Under the pieces are notes generated by a model. It saw only the letters and a list, made by a program, of their open reading frames with translations. It did no database searches and was not told the DNA's origin. The position numbers were made by a program, and so were the translations under genes. A DNA stretch of 64,000 nt from Treponema sp. (lineage in GTDB: Bacteria; Spirochaetota; Spirochaetia; Treponematales; Treponemataceae), in assembly GCA_016286535.1 (NCBI GenBank), contig JAEESZ010000005.1, positions 62,001-126,000 of the forward strand. Reading direction: 5' to 3'. The number at the start of each line of letters is the position of its first letter. Positions within the stretch are counted from its first letter, which is position 1. Positions 35,204-43,919 of the stretch are shown here, piece by piece.

Positions 35204-38200
35204 ATGAAAACATCGAATAAATCTAGCATTATTACCGGAGTTGTTTTACTTCTCCTTGCAGCATTATTTTCTATCAGTCTGATACTCCAACCCCTGGATT
35301 TTGGTTATGGTGGACCAGGGCATAATAATTTTTTCTTTTTAATTGGAAATATAATTTTTACGGTATACGGCTTTTCAAGCATTTTAATTCCTGTTTTCCT
35401 TCTGGTAGCAGGTCTTTCCTGCTTTGCAACAACCTGGACTGCCAGAAAAACCATGTATCTTTTAACAGCAATAGTTCCATTTTTTACTGCGGTTATTACA
35501 GAAAACATTTGTAGATCAATTTTAGCCCTCGGCAAGGGACCTTTTACTGTTGTAAAACTCATAATTGCCATTGCTACAGGCATTTTATTAATTGTAATGG
35601 AGTTTTTGGGAAGCGGAATTATTGCAGATAAGCTTAATGAACGTCTTTTCTATAAGAATACAAAGAGACCAGCAGAGTCAAAGCCTGTAAAAACTGAAAA
35701 TATAAAGGCTTCAGACGAGGAAAGCGGTCAGGTTGATTTTGTAAAAATGAAGTCTATTAAGGCTCCAGCTATTTTTGACGCTGCTTTAAAAGAGGCTGTA
35801 AGCGATGAAGAAATGAAGATTTCTGAAGAAGAACTTCAAAGACAGGAAGTTGAATTAGGCTTACGCGAAAGACCTCTTGAACAGATGGCCGAAGAAAGAG
35901 CAGCAGAGCCAGAGGTAAATCCAGTTGTAAAGGCTGAGGAAGAAACTCAGGTAGTGCCGGAAGAAAAAGAAGAGGAATGTGCAAATCCTGCTTCTATAAT
36001 TTCTCAGGAAGAATATGCCGCATTAACAAAAATGGATGATTACCCTGAAGAAAATCAGGCAGAAGAGCTTGAATGGCCAGATTTACCTCCGGCACCAAAA
36101 ACCCTGCCACCAGAATATGATGATGCTTACGATGAAAATGACCCTGCTTTAGAATTCCCTCCAAAAGATGAAGAGACAGAAGAAGAGGCAGTTGCAGAAG
36201 AAGATGAACAGCCTGTAGAAGAAGAGCAGCCTGTAGAAAACCCTGTTGAGGAAGAACAGTCAGAGCACAATAGTGATTTTGAAAATATTGATGATGACAT
36301 TATTGATGACGAAGTGATTGTAGAAGAAACCTTCCCATTCAGCGAAGATGATTTTGAAGAAGATGAAAAAGCAACTCTTCAAAAAGAAGAAGCTCTGGAA
36401 GAGGAAGAAAATCCTTATTCAGCTACAAAGTACATTGATAAAGTTGTAGAGAATCCTAAATATCCTCATGGTATTTCTTTGTTCGATGATGACGAAGAAG
36501 TGAAGAATGAAGAAAAAAAAGAAGAAGTAAAAAAGCCAAAATTTCCTGCAAAAATTAATCTGATGCAGGAACAGGAAGAAGAGGAAGAAGTTCCTTCGGT
36601 AGAAAACATTGTATCTTTTGCAAATGAAACCGGTTATGAGCCTGGAGAAATTGCAAAGCCTGCAGGATTAACAGCAGTTGCTTCCAATGTTTTTTCCAGT
36701 ATGGAAGAGGATATAAGAAAATCAGCAGGTGAAGTTGAGCAGGCCGAAGATTCAGATTTAGAAAATACAGCAGGCTTGAGTCTTGCGCCAAATACAAGGG
36801 TAGAAAGCTCAGCAAATAATTTAACTGCTGACGAGCTTACAGACTTTTTTAATGCCCAGCAGGAAGAAAATACTCCAAAAACAACAGTAATTCCTTCAAA
36901 GCCAAAACAGGAAGGTCATAGGGCTGCAAAAAAAGGTCCTTATGTAATTCCTTCAGATTTATTAATTGCTTACAAGGATGACCAGTACTGGCTTATTGAT
37001 GATGCAACAAAACAGGCATCATTAAATCTTAAACAGACTCTTGCAGAATTTAATATTGAAGCAGAAATTATTGGAATTAAAAAAGGTCCTGTTGTAACAA
37101 TGTTTGAAATTTTACCGGCTCCTGGTGTAAAGCTTAGTAAGATTGTTGCCCTTCAGGATAACATTGCCCTTAGCCTTGCAGCCCAGTCGGTTCGTATTGT
37201 TGCACCAATTCCTGGAAAGCAGGCAGTAGGTATTGAAGTTCCAAACAAACACAGAAGTGTAGTCGGTTTTAGAGAAATTATTGAAATGGATTTACCAGAC
37301 TGGAAAAAAATGGCTGTTCCTGTAATCCTTGGTAAAGATATTCTTGGTAAGGCTCAGCTTATAGACCTTGCAAAAACTCCTCATATGCTTATTGCAGGTG
37401 CCACAGGTTCTGGAAAATCTGTTTGTGTAAACTCGCTCATTCTTTCAATTTTGTACAAGCGTTCCCCAGAAGAAGTTAAGATGATTCTGGTTGACCCTAA
37501 GGTTGTAGAATTAAAGCTTTATAATAATATTCCACATCTTCTTGTTCCTGTAATTACCGAACCTAAAAAGGCTTTACAGTCTTTACAGTGGTGTCTGTGC
37601 GAAATGGAAAGAAGATATGCTCTCTTAGACAGTATGGGTGTAAGAGATATTTCTAACTATAACCAGAAGATTAAAGATCAGAAGATTTGTACAGAAAAAT
37701 TACCTTACATTGTCGTAATCATAGATGAATTTGCAGACTTAATGGCAACTTCAGGAAAAGAACTGGAGACAGTAATTGCCCGCTTAACTGCAATGAGCCG
37801 TGCTGTCGGAATTCACCTGGTACTTGCTACTCAGCGTCCTTCTGTAAATGTAATTACCGGTTTAATTAAAGCAAATATTCCAACCAGAATTGCCTTTATG
37901 GTTGCCAGCCGTACAGACTCAAATATCATTATTGATACTGTCGGTGCGGAAAAACTTCTTGGCCGTGGAGATATGCTTTATGCTTCTGCAGCAGATCCTG
38001 CTCCAATCCGTATTCAGGGAACCTTTGTTACAGATCAGGAAGTTGAAGATGTTGTAAAGAGTGTTAAAGAGTATGGCGAACCTGATTATATTGATGAAGA
38101 AATCTTTGTTGAATCTGATGAAGAAAGAGCGTTAGATTTGTTCGGTCAGCCAATGGATGATGATGATCCTTTGTATGATCAGGCACTGGAAATTGTGGTT

Positions 38201-38353
38201 CAGTCAGGAAAGGCTTCTGCTTCTTATCTGCAGCGAAGATTAAGCATAGGTTACAACCGTGCCGCCCGCCTGGTAGAAGAAATGGAAGAGCGTGGAATTG
38301 TTGGCCCGGCAAACGGCAGTAAACCAAGAGAAATTATTCACATTCCAAGCTAG
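35204..38353 (+). CDS. ftsK: DNA translocase FtsK/SpoIIIE
   Basis: Pumps DNA through the septum and helps resolve chromosome dimers. At 1049 aa it has four N-terminal membrane helices (about 8-155), then a very acidic Glu/Asp-rich linker (about 160-590) with short repeats such as EEEQPVEEEQPVE. The motor follows, with Walker A AGATGSGKSVCVN (about 730) and Walker B YIVVIIDEFADLMATSGKE, then LATQRPSVNVITGLIKANIPTRIAF, and a C-terminal gamma winged helix (SASYLQRRLSIGYNRAARLVEEME) that reads KOPS-type sequences. It ends in a strong terminator (38364-38410). Confidence 0.95.
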   Translation: MKTSNKSSIITGVVLLLLAALFSISLILQPLDFGYGGPGHNNFFFLIGNIIFTVYGFSSILIPVFLLVAGLSCFATTWTARKTMYLLTAIVPFFTAVITENICRSILALGKGPFTVVKLIIAIATGILLIVMEFLGSGIIADKLNERLFYKNTKRPAESKPVKTENIKASDEESGQVDFVKMKSIKAPAIFDAALKEAVSDEEMKISEEELQRQEVELGLRERPLEQMAEERAAEPEVNPVVKAEEETQVVPEEKEEECANPASIISQEEYAALTKMDDYPEENQAEELEWPDLPPAPKTLPPEYDDAYDENDPALEFPPKDEETEEEAVAEEDEQPVEEEQPVENPVEEEQSEHNSDFENIDDDIIDDEVIVEETFPFSEDDFEEDEKATLQKEEALEEEENPYSATKYIDKVVENPKYPHGISLFDDDEEVKNEEKKEEVKKPKFPAKINLMQEQEEEEEVPSVENIVSFANETGYEPGEIAKPAGLTAVASNVFSSMEEDIRKSAGEVEQAEDSDLENTAGLSLAPNTRVESSANNLTADELTDFFNAQQEENTPKTTVIPSKPKQEGHRAAKKGPYVIPSDLLIAYKDDQYWLIDDATKQASLNLKQTLAEFNIEAEIIGIKKGPVVTMFEILPAPGVKLSKIVALQDNIALSLAAQSVRIVAPIPGKQAVGIEVPNKHRSVVGFREIIEMDLPDWKKMAVPVILGKDILGKAQLIDLAKTPHMLIAGATGSGKSVCVNSLILSILYKRSPEEVKMILVDPKVVELKLYNNIPHLLVPVITEPKKALQSLQWCLCEMERRYALLDSMGVRDISNYNQKIKDQKICTEKLPYIVVIIDEFADLMATSGKELETVIARLTAMSRAVGIHLVLATQRPSVNVITGLIKANIPTRIAFMVASRTDSNIIIDTVGAEKLLGRGDMLYASAADPAPIRIQGTFVTDQEVEDVVKSVKEYGEPDYIDEEIFVESDEERALDLFGQPMDDDDPLYDQALEIVVQSGKASASYLQRRLSIGYNRAARLVEEMEERGIVGPANGSKPREIIHIPS

Positions 38354-38363
38354 AGCATTCTTG

Positions 38364-38410
38364 AAGATAGTTGAATTAAAAATGATTTTTGATTCAACTA
38401 TCTTTTTTTA
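38364..38410 (+). terminator. Strong intrinsic terminator after ftsK
   Basis: AAGATAGTTGAAT (38364-38376) pairs with ATTCAACTATCTT (38392-38404), a 13-bp perfect stem, followed by a T-rich run. It separates ftsK from the AT-rich S41 peptidase island. Confidence 0.93.
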
Positions 38411-38432
38411 TTTTTGCTAAATGAGGTTTTTT

Positions 38433-39803
38433 ATGAAAAAATGGCTTTCAATTCTTTTGTTTTTTATTAATTTCATATGTGTTTTTGCAACATCTTTTGA
38501 TGAAGATTGTAATTATCTTGGGACATTATTTTCAGATGTTGCTATAGATATGAGTTTATCTCTTGAAGAAAAAAATCTTACGCCAGAGGCTGTCATAGAC
38601 GAAATAAGAACTATTTATAACAAAACAGCTTCTCCAAAAATAGTTAAAAAGGGAGATATAGATAAAAAGGCTTTTGCAAGTGCGATAAACGATACATATG
38701 CCAAATTTTCTTTAACAAATGGGCATGCATCAGTTTTTGATGTTAGCAGTAATACTTTTTTTCCAATATTCTGGCATCAGTTTGTTTATTATTCCGAAGT
38801 ATATTTTTTTAAGGAAAACAATGCCTATATTGTTTATAAAGATTATAAAAATATCAAAAAAGGTATGCATTATACTGGAAATCCTGAAAATATTTTAAAA
38901 ACGGTCTATGATAACAAAATCTTATATAGATATGCAGTTTTTTCACCAACAATTATAAAGACAAGTAATATATCGGTTGGAAATAAAGAATATAAAGTGC
39001 CTGTTGCAGGAGATGTAGGAAATATAAAAAATAGAAAAAATTATGACTTTAAAAATATAGATAACAATATTTATTTAAAGATAGAAAAATGTAAATACCA
39101 GGATAAGAGAGAGGAAAATCAATTTTATAATGATTCTAAAACAATTATCAAAGATTTTAAAAATGCAAAAAATATTATTTTTGATCTTCGTACAAATCTT
39201 GGTGGTTTTACTAAATATTTGGATCAATTTTCTTATGCATTAATATATGATAAAGAAAGCAAAGAAAATGATATACATTTTTCTAAATGGTCTCGTAATC
39301 TATTTGCAGGAGAAAGGCGAATAAATACAAGAACTATGATTAATAAAACCATAGCAAAAGGACTTGCTCCTTCAGATTATATTAGTTATTGTTTGGAAAA
39401 TATTGAAAAAAAATATCTTGATGATGTAGATGATGAACAGGTTTCAGTAACCCCCTGGTATACTGGAAAAATATATATACTAATTAATCCGTTAACAAGT
39501 TCAGCCCCTGAAAATTTTATTTTGAGCCTTAAAAAATTATTTGGGCAAAATGTCATTATTATTGGTCAAAACTCAAATGGTAGTTGTGATTTTGCTGATG
39601 TTTATGATTATTTATTACCTAATTCTAAAATAAGAATAAGATTAACGGCGGTGGATTTTAGGAAAACTAATCTTTTAAAAGAAAACTGCTGGCATGGGGA
39701 CACAATAGGTATTTATCCAGATTTCTGGTGTAAACCCCAGGAAATTTCTAGTGTTCTTTCTTTTTTAATAGATAAAGAAGAATTAAAAAACTATATAGAA
39801 TGA
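38433..39803 (+). CDS. Secreted S41 family peptidase, first of a tandem pair
   Basis: Signal peptide (MKKWLSILLFFINFICVFA) and a C-terminal S41 (tail-specific/Tricorn-like) peptidase fold: IIFDLRTNLGGFTKYLDQF, the nucleophile region INPLTSSAPENFIL (S357), and IGQNSNGSCDFADVYDYLLPNS. About 456 aa. No PDZ domain is obvious. The start at 38433 follows GAGG by 6 nt. The stop TGA overlaps an ATG that opens a C39 peptidase-like fragment. Codon use is much more AT-rich than in ftsK. The peptide substrate is unknown; a role in peptide (bacteriocin or signal) processing is an inference from the C39 remnant. Confidence 0.82.
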   Translation: MKKWLSILLFFINFICVFATSFDEDCNYLGTLFSDVAIDMSLSLEEKNLTPEAVIDEIRTIYNKTASPKIVKKGDIDKKAFASAINDTYAKFSLTNGHASVFDVSSNTFFPIFWHQFVYYSEVYFFKENNAYIVYKDYKNIKKGMHYTGNPENILKTVYDNKILYRYAVFSPTIIKTSNISVGNKEYKVPVAGDVGNIKNRKNYDFKNIDNNIYLKIEKCKYQDKREENQFYNDSKTIIKDFKNAKNIIFDLRTNLGGFTKYLDQFSYALIYDKESKENDIHFSKWSRNLFAGERRINTRTMINKTIAKGLAPSDYISYCLENIEKKYLDDVDDEQVSVTPWYTGKIYILINPLTSSAPENFILSLKKLFGQNVIIIGQNSNGSCDFADVYDYLLPNSKIRIRLTAVDFRKTNLLKENCWHGDTIGIYPDFWCKPQEISSVLSFLIDKEELKNYIE

Positions 39804-39979
39804 GATATCGACAACAATTTGATTCATCGGATTGTGGAGCAGCATGTATAGCAATGCTAGCTTCGCATTTTGGAATAATTATAAATAAAAAATTAAAAAA
39901 ATTATTAAGGTACATTTCTGAACTTATGATTTGTATGAATCGGACAGTTCAAATTGTACCTTATCAGGATATTCTAAAA
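39800..39979 (+). pseudogene. Remnant of a C39 (bacteriocin-leader) peptidase, 5' end only
   Basis: The ATG overlaps the stop of the first S41 gene. The first 25 codons read RYRQQFDSSDCGAACIAML and ASHFG, a near-perfect C39 peptidase opening (QxDxxDCGAACxxM...yyG) including the catalytic Cys, as found at the N-terminus of double-glycine ABC exporters. Similarity stops after about 30 residues, and the frame runs on into the next S41 signal peptide, creating an apparent 529-aa chimera. I read it as a truncated gene rather than a real domain of the S41 protein. Confidence 0.65.
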
Positions 39980-41389
39980 ATGAAAAAACAAATTATTATT
40001 ACAATCTTTATCCTTTTAATTAATTTAGTATTTGCAGATATAAATTCTGATTTGGAATATATGCAAAATATATTACAGGAATGTTATGTAAATTATGATA
40101 TGAATTATAAGAAAGGGTACAAGCCTGAATTAGCAAAAAAAACAATAAAATACTATTACAAATATGCGTATAAGCAAAACGAATCAATCCAAGATAAAAA
40201 GGAAAGGGAGAGTATTTCTTTAGTTGATGCTATTTCCTGGGGGTTAGAAGATACATTATTAATTCCAGATGGGCATTTAAATATAAAATATAAAGATTAT
40301 GCTTATCCTGTATTTTCATTACCAAGGGATTATTTTACAGGCGTTTTCATAGAAGAGAAAGAAGGTAATTTTTTAGTTTATGAAGATATTAATGGGCTTT
40401 TAAAAAAAGGCCTTGAATATGATGATGATTCAAAATATTTAAGAAGATGCATACATCAAAACCGAGAAATGTATCAGATTGTTATACAAACAGCAGAAGA
40501 TCTATCTGAAATTAATTTACAATTTGAAAATGAGAAAATATCTCTTCCTTGTATATGTAAGGATTATAATAATAATACTGATTTTATTAATTATAAAAAA
40601 ACAAATAAAAATTTTTATGTTTCAATAGGCTTTTGTCCTTATCTGTATGATGAAACAAGTGAATATGAGCAGAAAATAAAGAATATAGTTAATGAAATAA
40701 ATATGTATAAAGAAATAGACAATTTTATTATAGATTTACGAAGTAATGCCGGGGGTTTTTCTTGTTTTGAATATCTAATACCCAGGTTACTTTGTTCAAG
40801 TAATGAAAAACAAGCATTTGAAAAAATTCTTCCTTTAGCCAATAGGGGGAAAATAGAACTTATATCACCTGATTATTTGTATAATTTAGCTAAGTATTAT
40901 GAAGAAGCCTTTCCTGATAATACTTATTTAATACAAAAAGCAAAGAATGAATATATCGAAAATAGAAATAATAAAAAGTATTACAAAGGTCTTGCAGAGT
41001 ATCCAATAAACAATTTACCGCCATTAAAAATCGATAGGATAAAAAACAATATTATTGTATTAATTGATAAAAAAACGGCTTCGCAGGCAGAATATGCGCT
41101 TGCATTATTGTATTTATTCGGTAAGGAAAAAATTATTCTGGTAGGAGAGAATTCCAGAGGAAGTTTGGAGGTAAGTAATATTATAGGTTACAAACTTCCT
41201 GATTCAAACGTAACAATATCTTTAGGAAATACATCAACAAAAAATACAAGCTTTATGCATTGTAATAATAACTGGAAAGGAGAGTTAATAGGCTTCGAAC
41301 CTGACTATTGGGCATTTTCTAATGAGGAAATAATTGAAACCCTTATATTCCTAACTAATGATAAAGAAATAGGAAAACTAGGGTTATGA
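39980..41389 (+). CDS. Secreted S41 family peptidase, second of a tandem pair
   Basis: Signal peptide MKKQIIITIFILLINLVFA, then an S41 domain with IIDLRSNAGGFSCFEYL, the nucleophile region IDKKTASQAEYALAL (S368) and VGENSRGSLEVSNIIGYKLPDS. About 469 aa, related to the preceding S41 protein and sharing its order of motifs. I start at 39980 because the signal peptide begins there; the longer frame from 39800 joins a C39 fragment to it. A weak CAGGA lies upstream. A second C39-like scrap follows after the stop, so peptidase plus C39 unit seems to have been duplicated. Confidence 0.8.
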   Translation: MKKQIIITIFILLINLVFADINSDLEYMQNILQECYVNYDMNYKKGYKPELAKKTIKYYYKYAYKQNESIQDKKERESISLVDAISWGLEDTLLIPDGHLNIKYKDYAYPVFSLPRDYFTGVFIEEKEGNFLVYEDINGLLKKGLEYDDDSKYLRRCIHQNREMYQIVIQTAEDLSEINLQFENEKISLPCICKDYNNNTDFINYKKTNKNFYVSIGFCPYLYDETSEYEQKIKNIVNEINMYKEIDNFIIDLRSNAGGFSCFEYLIPRLLCSSNEKQAFEKILPLANRGKIELISPDYLYNLAKYYEEAFPDNTYLIQKAKNEYIENRNNKKYYKGLAEYPINNLPPLKIDRIKNNIIVLIDKKTASQAEYALALLYLFGKEKIILVGENSRGSLEVSNIIGYKLPDSNVTISLGNTSTKNTSFMHCNNNWKGELIGFEPDYWAFSNEEIIETLIFLTNDKEIGKLGL

Positions 41390-41393
41390 TGAT

Positions 41394-41482
41394 ATGAGAT
41401 ATGAGTTAGTCTGAACATTGCAAAAATAAAAAGTATTCTTGGAACAGATGTAGATGGTTTTAAGAAAGCTGGATTTCATTAA
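41394..41482 (+). pseudogene. Second, shorter C39 peptidase-like remnant
   Basis: Right after the second S41 stop, ATGAGATAT (MRY, as in the first remnant) opens a frame that stops after six codons. In another frame (41411-41479) the sequence encodes LNIAKIKSILGTDVDGFKK and then AGFH, which resembles the next block of C39 domains (SLxKIRxLxGTDxxGT...LGF). This suggests a deleted and frameshifted copy of a C39 exporter gene. The match is short, so the call is tentative. Confidence 0.45.
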
Positions 41483-41490
41483 TTGAAATC
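41472..41490 (+). terminator. Hairpin, possible terminator of the S41 island
   Basis: GATTTCA (41472-41478) and TGAAATC (41484-41490) form a perfect 7-bp stem with a TTAAT loop, followed by a T-rich TCTTCTTATT. It sits between the S41 genes and the convergent CE2-like gene. Confidence 0.45.
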
Positions 41491-41498
41491 TCTTCTTA

Positions 41499-42611
41499 TT
41501 ACCAATCTTTAATTGCTTTTGCAAGAATCTTTGATATTTTAAGGTGGCTGGCTTTGTTAGGATGCCAGTCAGCTGCTACGCCATCAATGTTTTCATCGTG
41601 TACCGGGAATTTTACAACCTTTACAGGCACTGTCTTAAAGTCTTTGCTAAAAAGCTTTACGGCTTCTTCCTGGGCAGTGCATAAATCCTGGCCCATTACA
41701 CCTAAGCAGCATAAAAGTTTTGCAGATGGACTTCTTCTGTGAATTGCTTCTAAAAATTGCTGTAAACCGCTTATGTAGGCCTGTCTGCGTCCCTCTACTT
41801 TTCTAACATAGCTTGCATCGTTGGTTCCAAGGTGGACTATAACCAGGTCTGGAGAAAAGCGTTTTTCGTCCCAGATTTGAGGTTCGACTCCTTTTCTTAA
41901 ACTAAGAGATTTGTCGGTGTAAGGCCAGACTGAAGGCATAACAACTGAAGTATCAGGAATTTCAATAGAGGCATCTACATATTTAGAAATAATACCAATT
42001 CCGCTCCAGCAGCATTCCTGAAACTCTGCTCCCAGTTCTTTCATTGTTAAAAAGCCATAGGCTAGATCTGCTCTTTCCTGTTTTGTAGTAAAGCCGTCTT
42101 TATTAAAAATACCTTCAATTCCATAGCCACAGGTAATACTGTCTCCAACGATTTCTACTTTAAGAGCTTTTGTATCATTTTGATTTAAATAGCCACCCTG
42201 TGGAATATTCAGTTTTCCTTCAATTTCAATATTCTTAATGCCGGCAGAACCAAAATTTACTTCGCTTAATTTTAAAACCCGGATTAAAACTGTTTTTTCT
42301 TCGCTGCTTTCAAAAAGAGTTATGTTATTTTTTTCTTCTGTCAGGATAAATCTTTTTGTAAGCTCAGAAGGGAAATTTTCCCAGTAAGACTGGCCTTTGT
42401 AATCAGCGGGAGATGATAATTCTGTAACATAAAGACCTACAACCGCTTTTGTGTTTTCATCGTAATAAGGGGAATCTGAATAGATTGTACAGGAAGCTTT
42501 TTTTCCTGTAAAACAAAATTCAAAGCCGCTTGCTGAATAGTCAAAATAACGGCAGCCGTCAATATCCTGATTTCTGCCATACCACTTTAATTGTTCAAGA
42601 GAAATTTCCAT
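41499..42611 (-). CDS. SGNH hydrolase of the carbohydrate esterase family 2 type
   Basis: A 370-aa protein with an N-terminal beta-sandwich (about 1-145, including FDYSASGFEFCFTGKKASC) and a C-terminal SGNH esterase domain. The catalytic blocks are EIVGDSITCGYG (nucleophile Ser about residue 157), VIVHLGTNDASYV and VAADWHPNKASHL. This architecture fits CE2 acetylxylan/glucomannan deacetylases. No signal peptide is visible, so it may act in the cytoplasm on imported acetylated oligosaccharides. It is the last gene of the pyrKD-SGNH-argA run, 11 bp after argA. Confidence 0.83.
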   Translation of the reverse strand: MEISLEQLKWYGRNQDIDGCRYFDYSASGFEFCFTGKKASCTIYSDSPYYDENTKAVVGLYVTELSSPADYKGQSYWENFPSELTKRFILTEEKNNITLFESSEEKTVLIRVLKLSEVNFGSAGIKNIEIEGKLNIPQGGYLNQNDTKALKVEIVGDSITCGYGIEGIFNKDGFTTKQERADLAYGFLTMKELGAEFQECCWSGIGIISKYVDASIEIPDTSVVMPSVWPYTDKSLSLRKGVEPQIWDEKRFSPDLVIVHLGTNDASYVRKVEGRRQAYISGLQQFLEAIHRRSPSAKLLCCLGVMGQDLCTAQEEAVKLFSKDFKTVPVKVVKFPVHDENIDGVAADWHPNKASHLKISKILAKAIKDW

Positions 42612-42622
42612 ATTTTATCCTT

Positions 42623-43909
42623 TTATTTTAGTCTGTATACTTTAGAGTTTCTTTTTGGATTCCAGATAGCTTTTCGTTCAGCGGGAAGAGAATCAACTTC
42701 GTCCTTTTTAAAGCCTAATTTTTCAAACCAGTCTCCTGCCTGTGTAGTCAGAATAAAAACTGATTTTGCATTTATCTTTTTTGCTTTATCTATAAGGAAG
42801 TTTATGATTTTTGGACCAATTCCCATGTGGGCGTAATTTTCGTCTACGGCTACAGCTGCAATTTCTGCCTGACAGTCCTGATAAAGGTGAAGGGCCGCAG
42901 AGGCATGAATTGCACCATCAATTTCATAAACCACGTAATCCTGGAAGCTTTTTGAAAGAACTTCTTCGCTGCGGGGTAAAAGTTTGCCGCTTTCTATAAA
43001 AGGCTTCATTAAAGCTAAAACGGCAGGAATATCTGTCTGCTCCATAGAGCGGATTTTTCCATAATTTGAAGTATAAATCATTGTTCCTGAACCAAGATTG
43101 CTGTAAATTTCTGTAAGCAATACTCCGTCTAATTTTCCATCTACAATATGTGTTCTTGAAACTCCCTTTTTACAGGCTTCTTTTGCAAGATTAAGAATAT
43201 TAACAGATTGAGATTCTATATTATTTTTAGACTTTTCAAGAAAAGCGTCAACCTCTTCAAGATTCATGGCAGGAATTATCTGATTGTCTTTTGAAAGACC
43301 GTTAATATCCTGCATAACAAAAAAGAGTTTGTCTGCTTTAAGTTCAATTGCAACCTGCTGGGCAAGATTAAGGGTAGAAATATTATAAGGATGTCCCACA
43401 GAATTCCAGCCGATACAAGGGAAAATAGGAATAAAACCGTCTTCAAGAACTTTTTTTATGGCTTCAACCTGCAGACGGTCAATTTCGCCGGCAGTTCCGT
43501 AATCCAGGCCGTCTACAACGCCCTTTGCGCGCGCGCGAACCCAGTTTCCGATTGTGGCCGTGATGTTGTTCGCGGCAAGGCTTGTCATAATAGTGTTAGA
43601 TACATCGAAAGCGGCCATTTTAATAAGAGGCATGGCTTCTTCCGATGTAATGCGGATGTTATCCTGGTAGGTCCAGTCAAGCTTTGAATCATTAAGAATC
43701 TGATCGATGCGGGTTCTGGCCCCCGGAATAATAACAACCTTTATACCTGCAGAATGTAAAAGGGCAATGTCGCAAATGTGACTGGAAAATAAATCTGAGT
43801 GGATGGTTTTATCATCCAGGTAGATTACAGCAACTGCATTCTTAAATTTCTGCAGGTAACGAATTACATCACGAATTTCTTCTGATTTTTGTAGTTGTTT
43901 GTATTCCAT
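42623..43909 (-). CDS. argA: Amino-acid N-acetyltransferase (N-acetylglutamate synthase)
   Basis: First step of arginine synthesis: acetyl-CoA plus glutamate gives N-acetylglutamate. A two-domain 428-aa protein. The N-terminal amino-acid-kinase-like domain (about 1-285; VVIIPGARTRIDQIL, GIGNWVRARAKGV-like loop) is the arginine-sensing part. The C-terminal GNAT domain (about 290-428) has AVDENYAHMGIGPKIINFLID (acetyl-CoA loop) and VFILTTQAGDWFEKLGF. This matches classical ArgA. It lies between two esterase genes with gaps of about 10 bp; no other arg genes are present. Confidence 0.9.
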   Translation of the reverse strand: MEYKQLQKSEEIRDVIRYLQKFKNAVAVIYLDDKTIHSDLFSSHICDIALLHSAGIKVVIIPGARTRIDQILNDSKLDWTYQDNIRITSEEAMPLIKMAAFDVSNTIMTSLAANNITATIGNWVRARAKGVVDGLDYGTAGEIDRLQVEAIKKVLEDGFIPIFPCIGWNSVGHPYNISTLNLAQQVAIELKADKLFFVMQDINGLSKDNQIIPAMNLEEVDAFLEKSKNNIESQSVNILNLAKEACKKGVSRTHIVDGKLDGVLLTEIYSNLGSGTMIYTSNYGKIRSMEQTDIPAVLALMKPFIESGKLLPRSEEVLSKSFQDYVVYEIDGAIHASAALHLYQDCQAEIAAVAVDENYAHMGIGPKIINFLIDKAKKINAKSVFILTTQAGDWFEKLGFKKDEVDSLPAERKAIWNPKRNSKVYRLK

Positions 43910-43919
43910 TTTTTACCGC

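Noticed and set aside
35769..36815. Antisense ORFs and possible repeats in the FtsK linker
   Set aside because: They arise from GAA/GAG-rich codons of the acidic linker read backwards; low complexity, not genes.
39800..41389. Single 529-aa protein with a C39 domain fused to S41
   Set aside because: Only the first 30 residues match C39, and a complete signal peptide begins at residue 61; a secreted protein would not carry a cytoplasmic C39 stub before its signal peptide.
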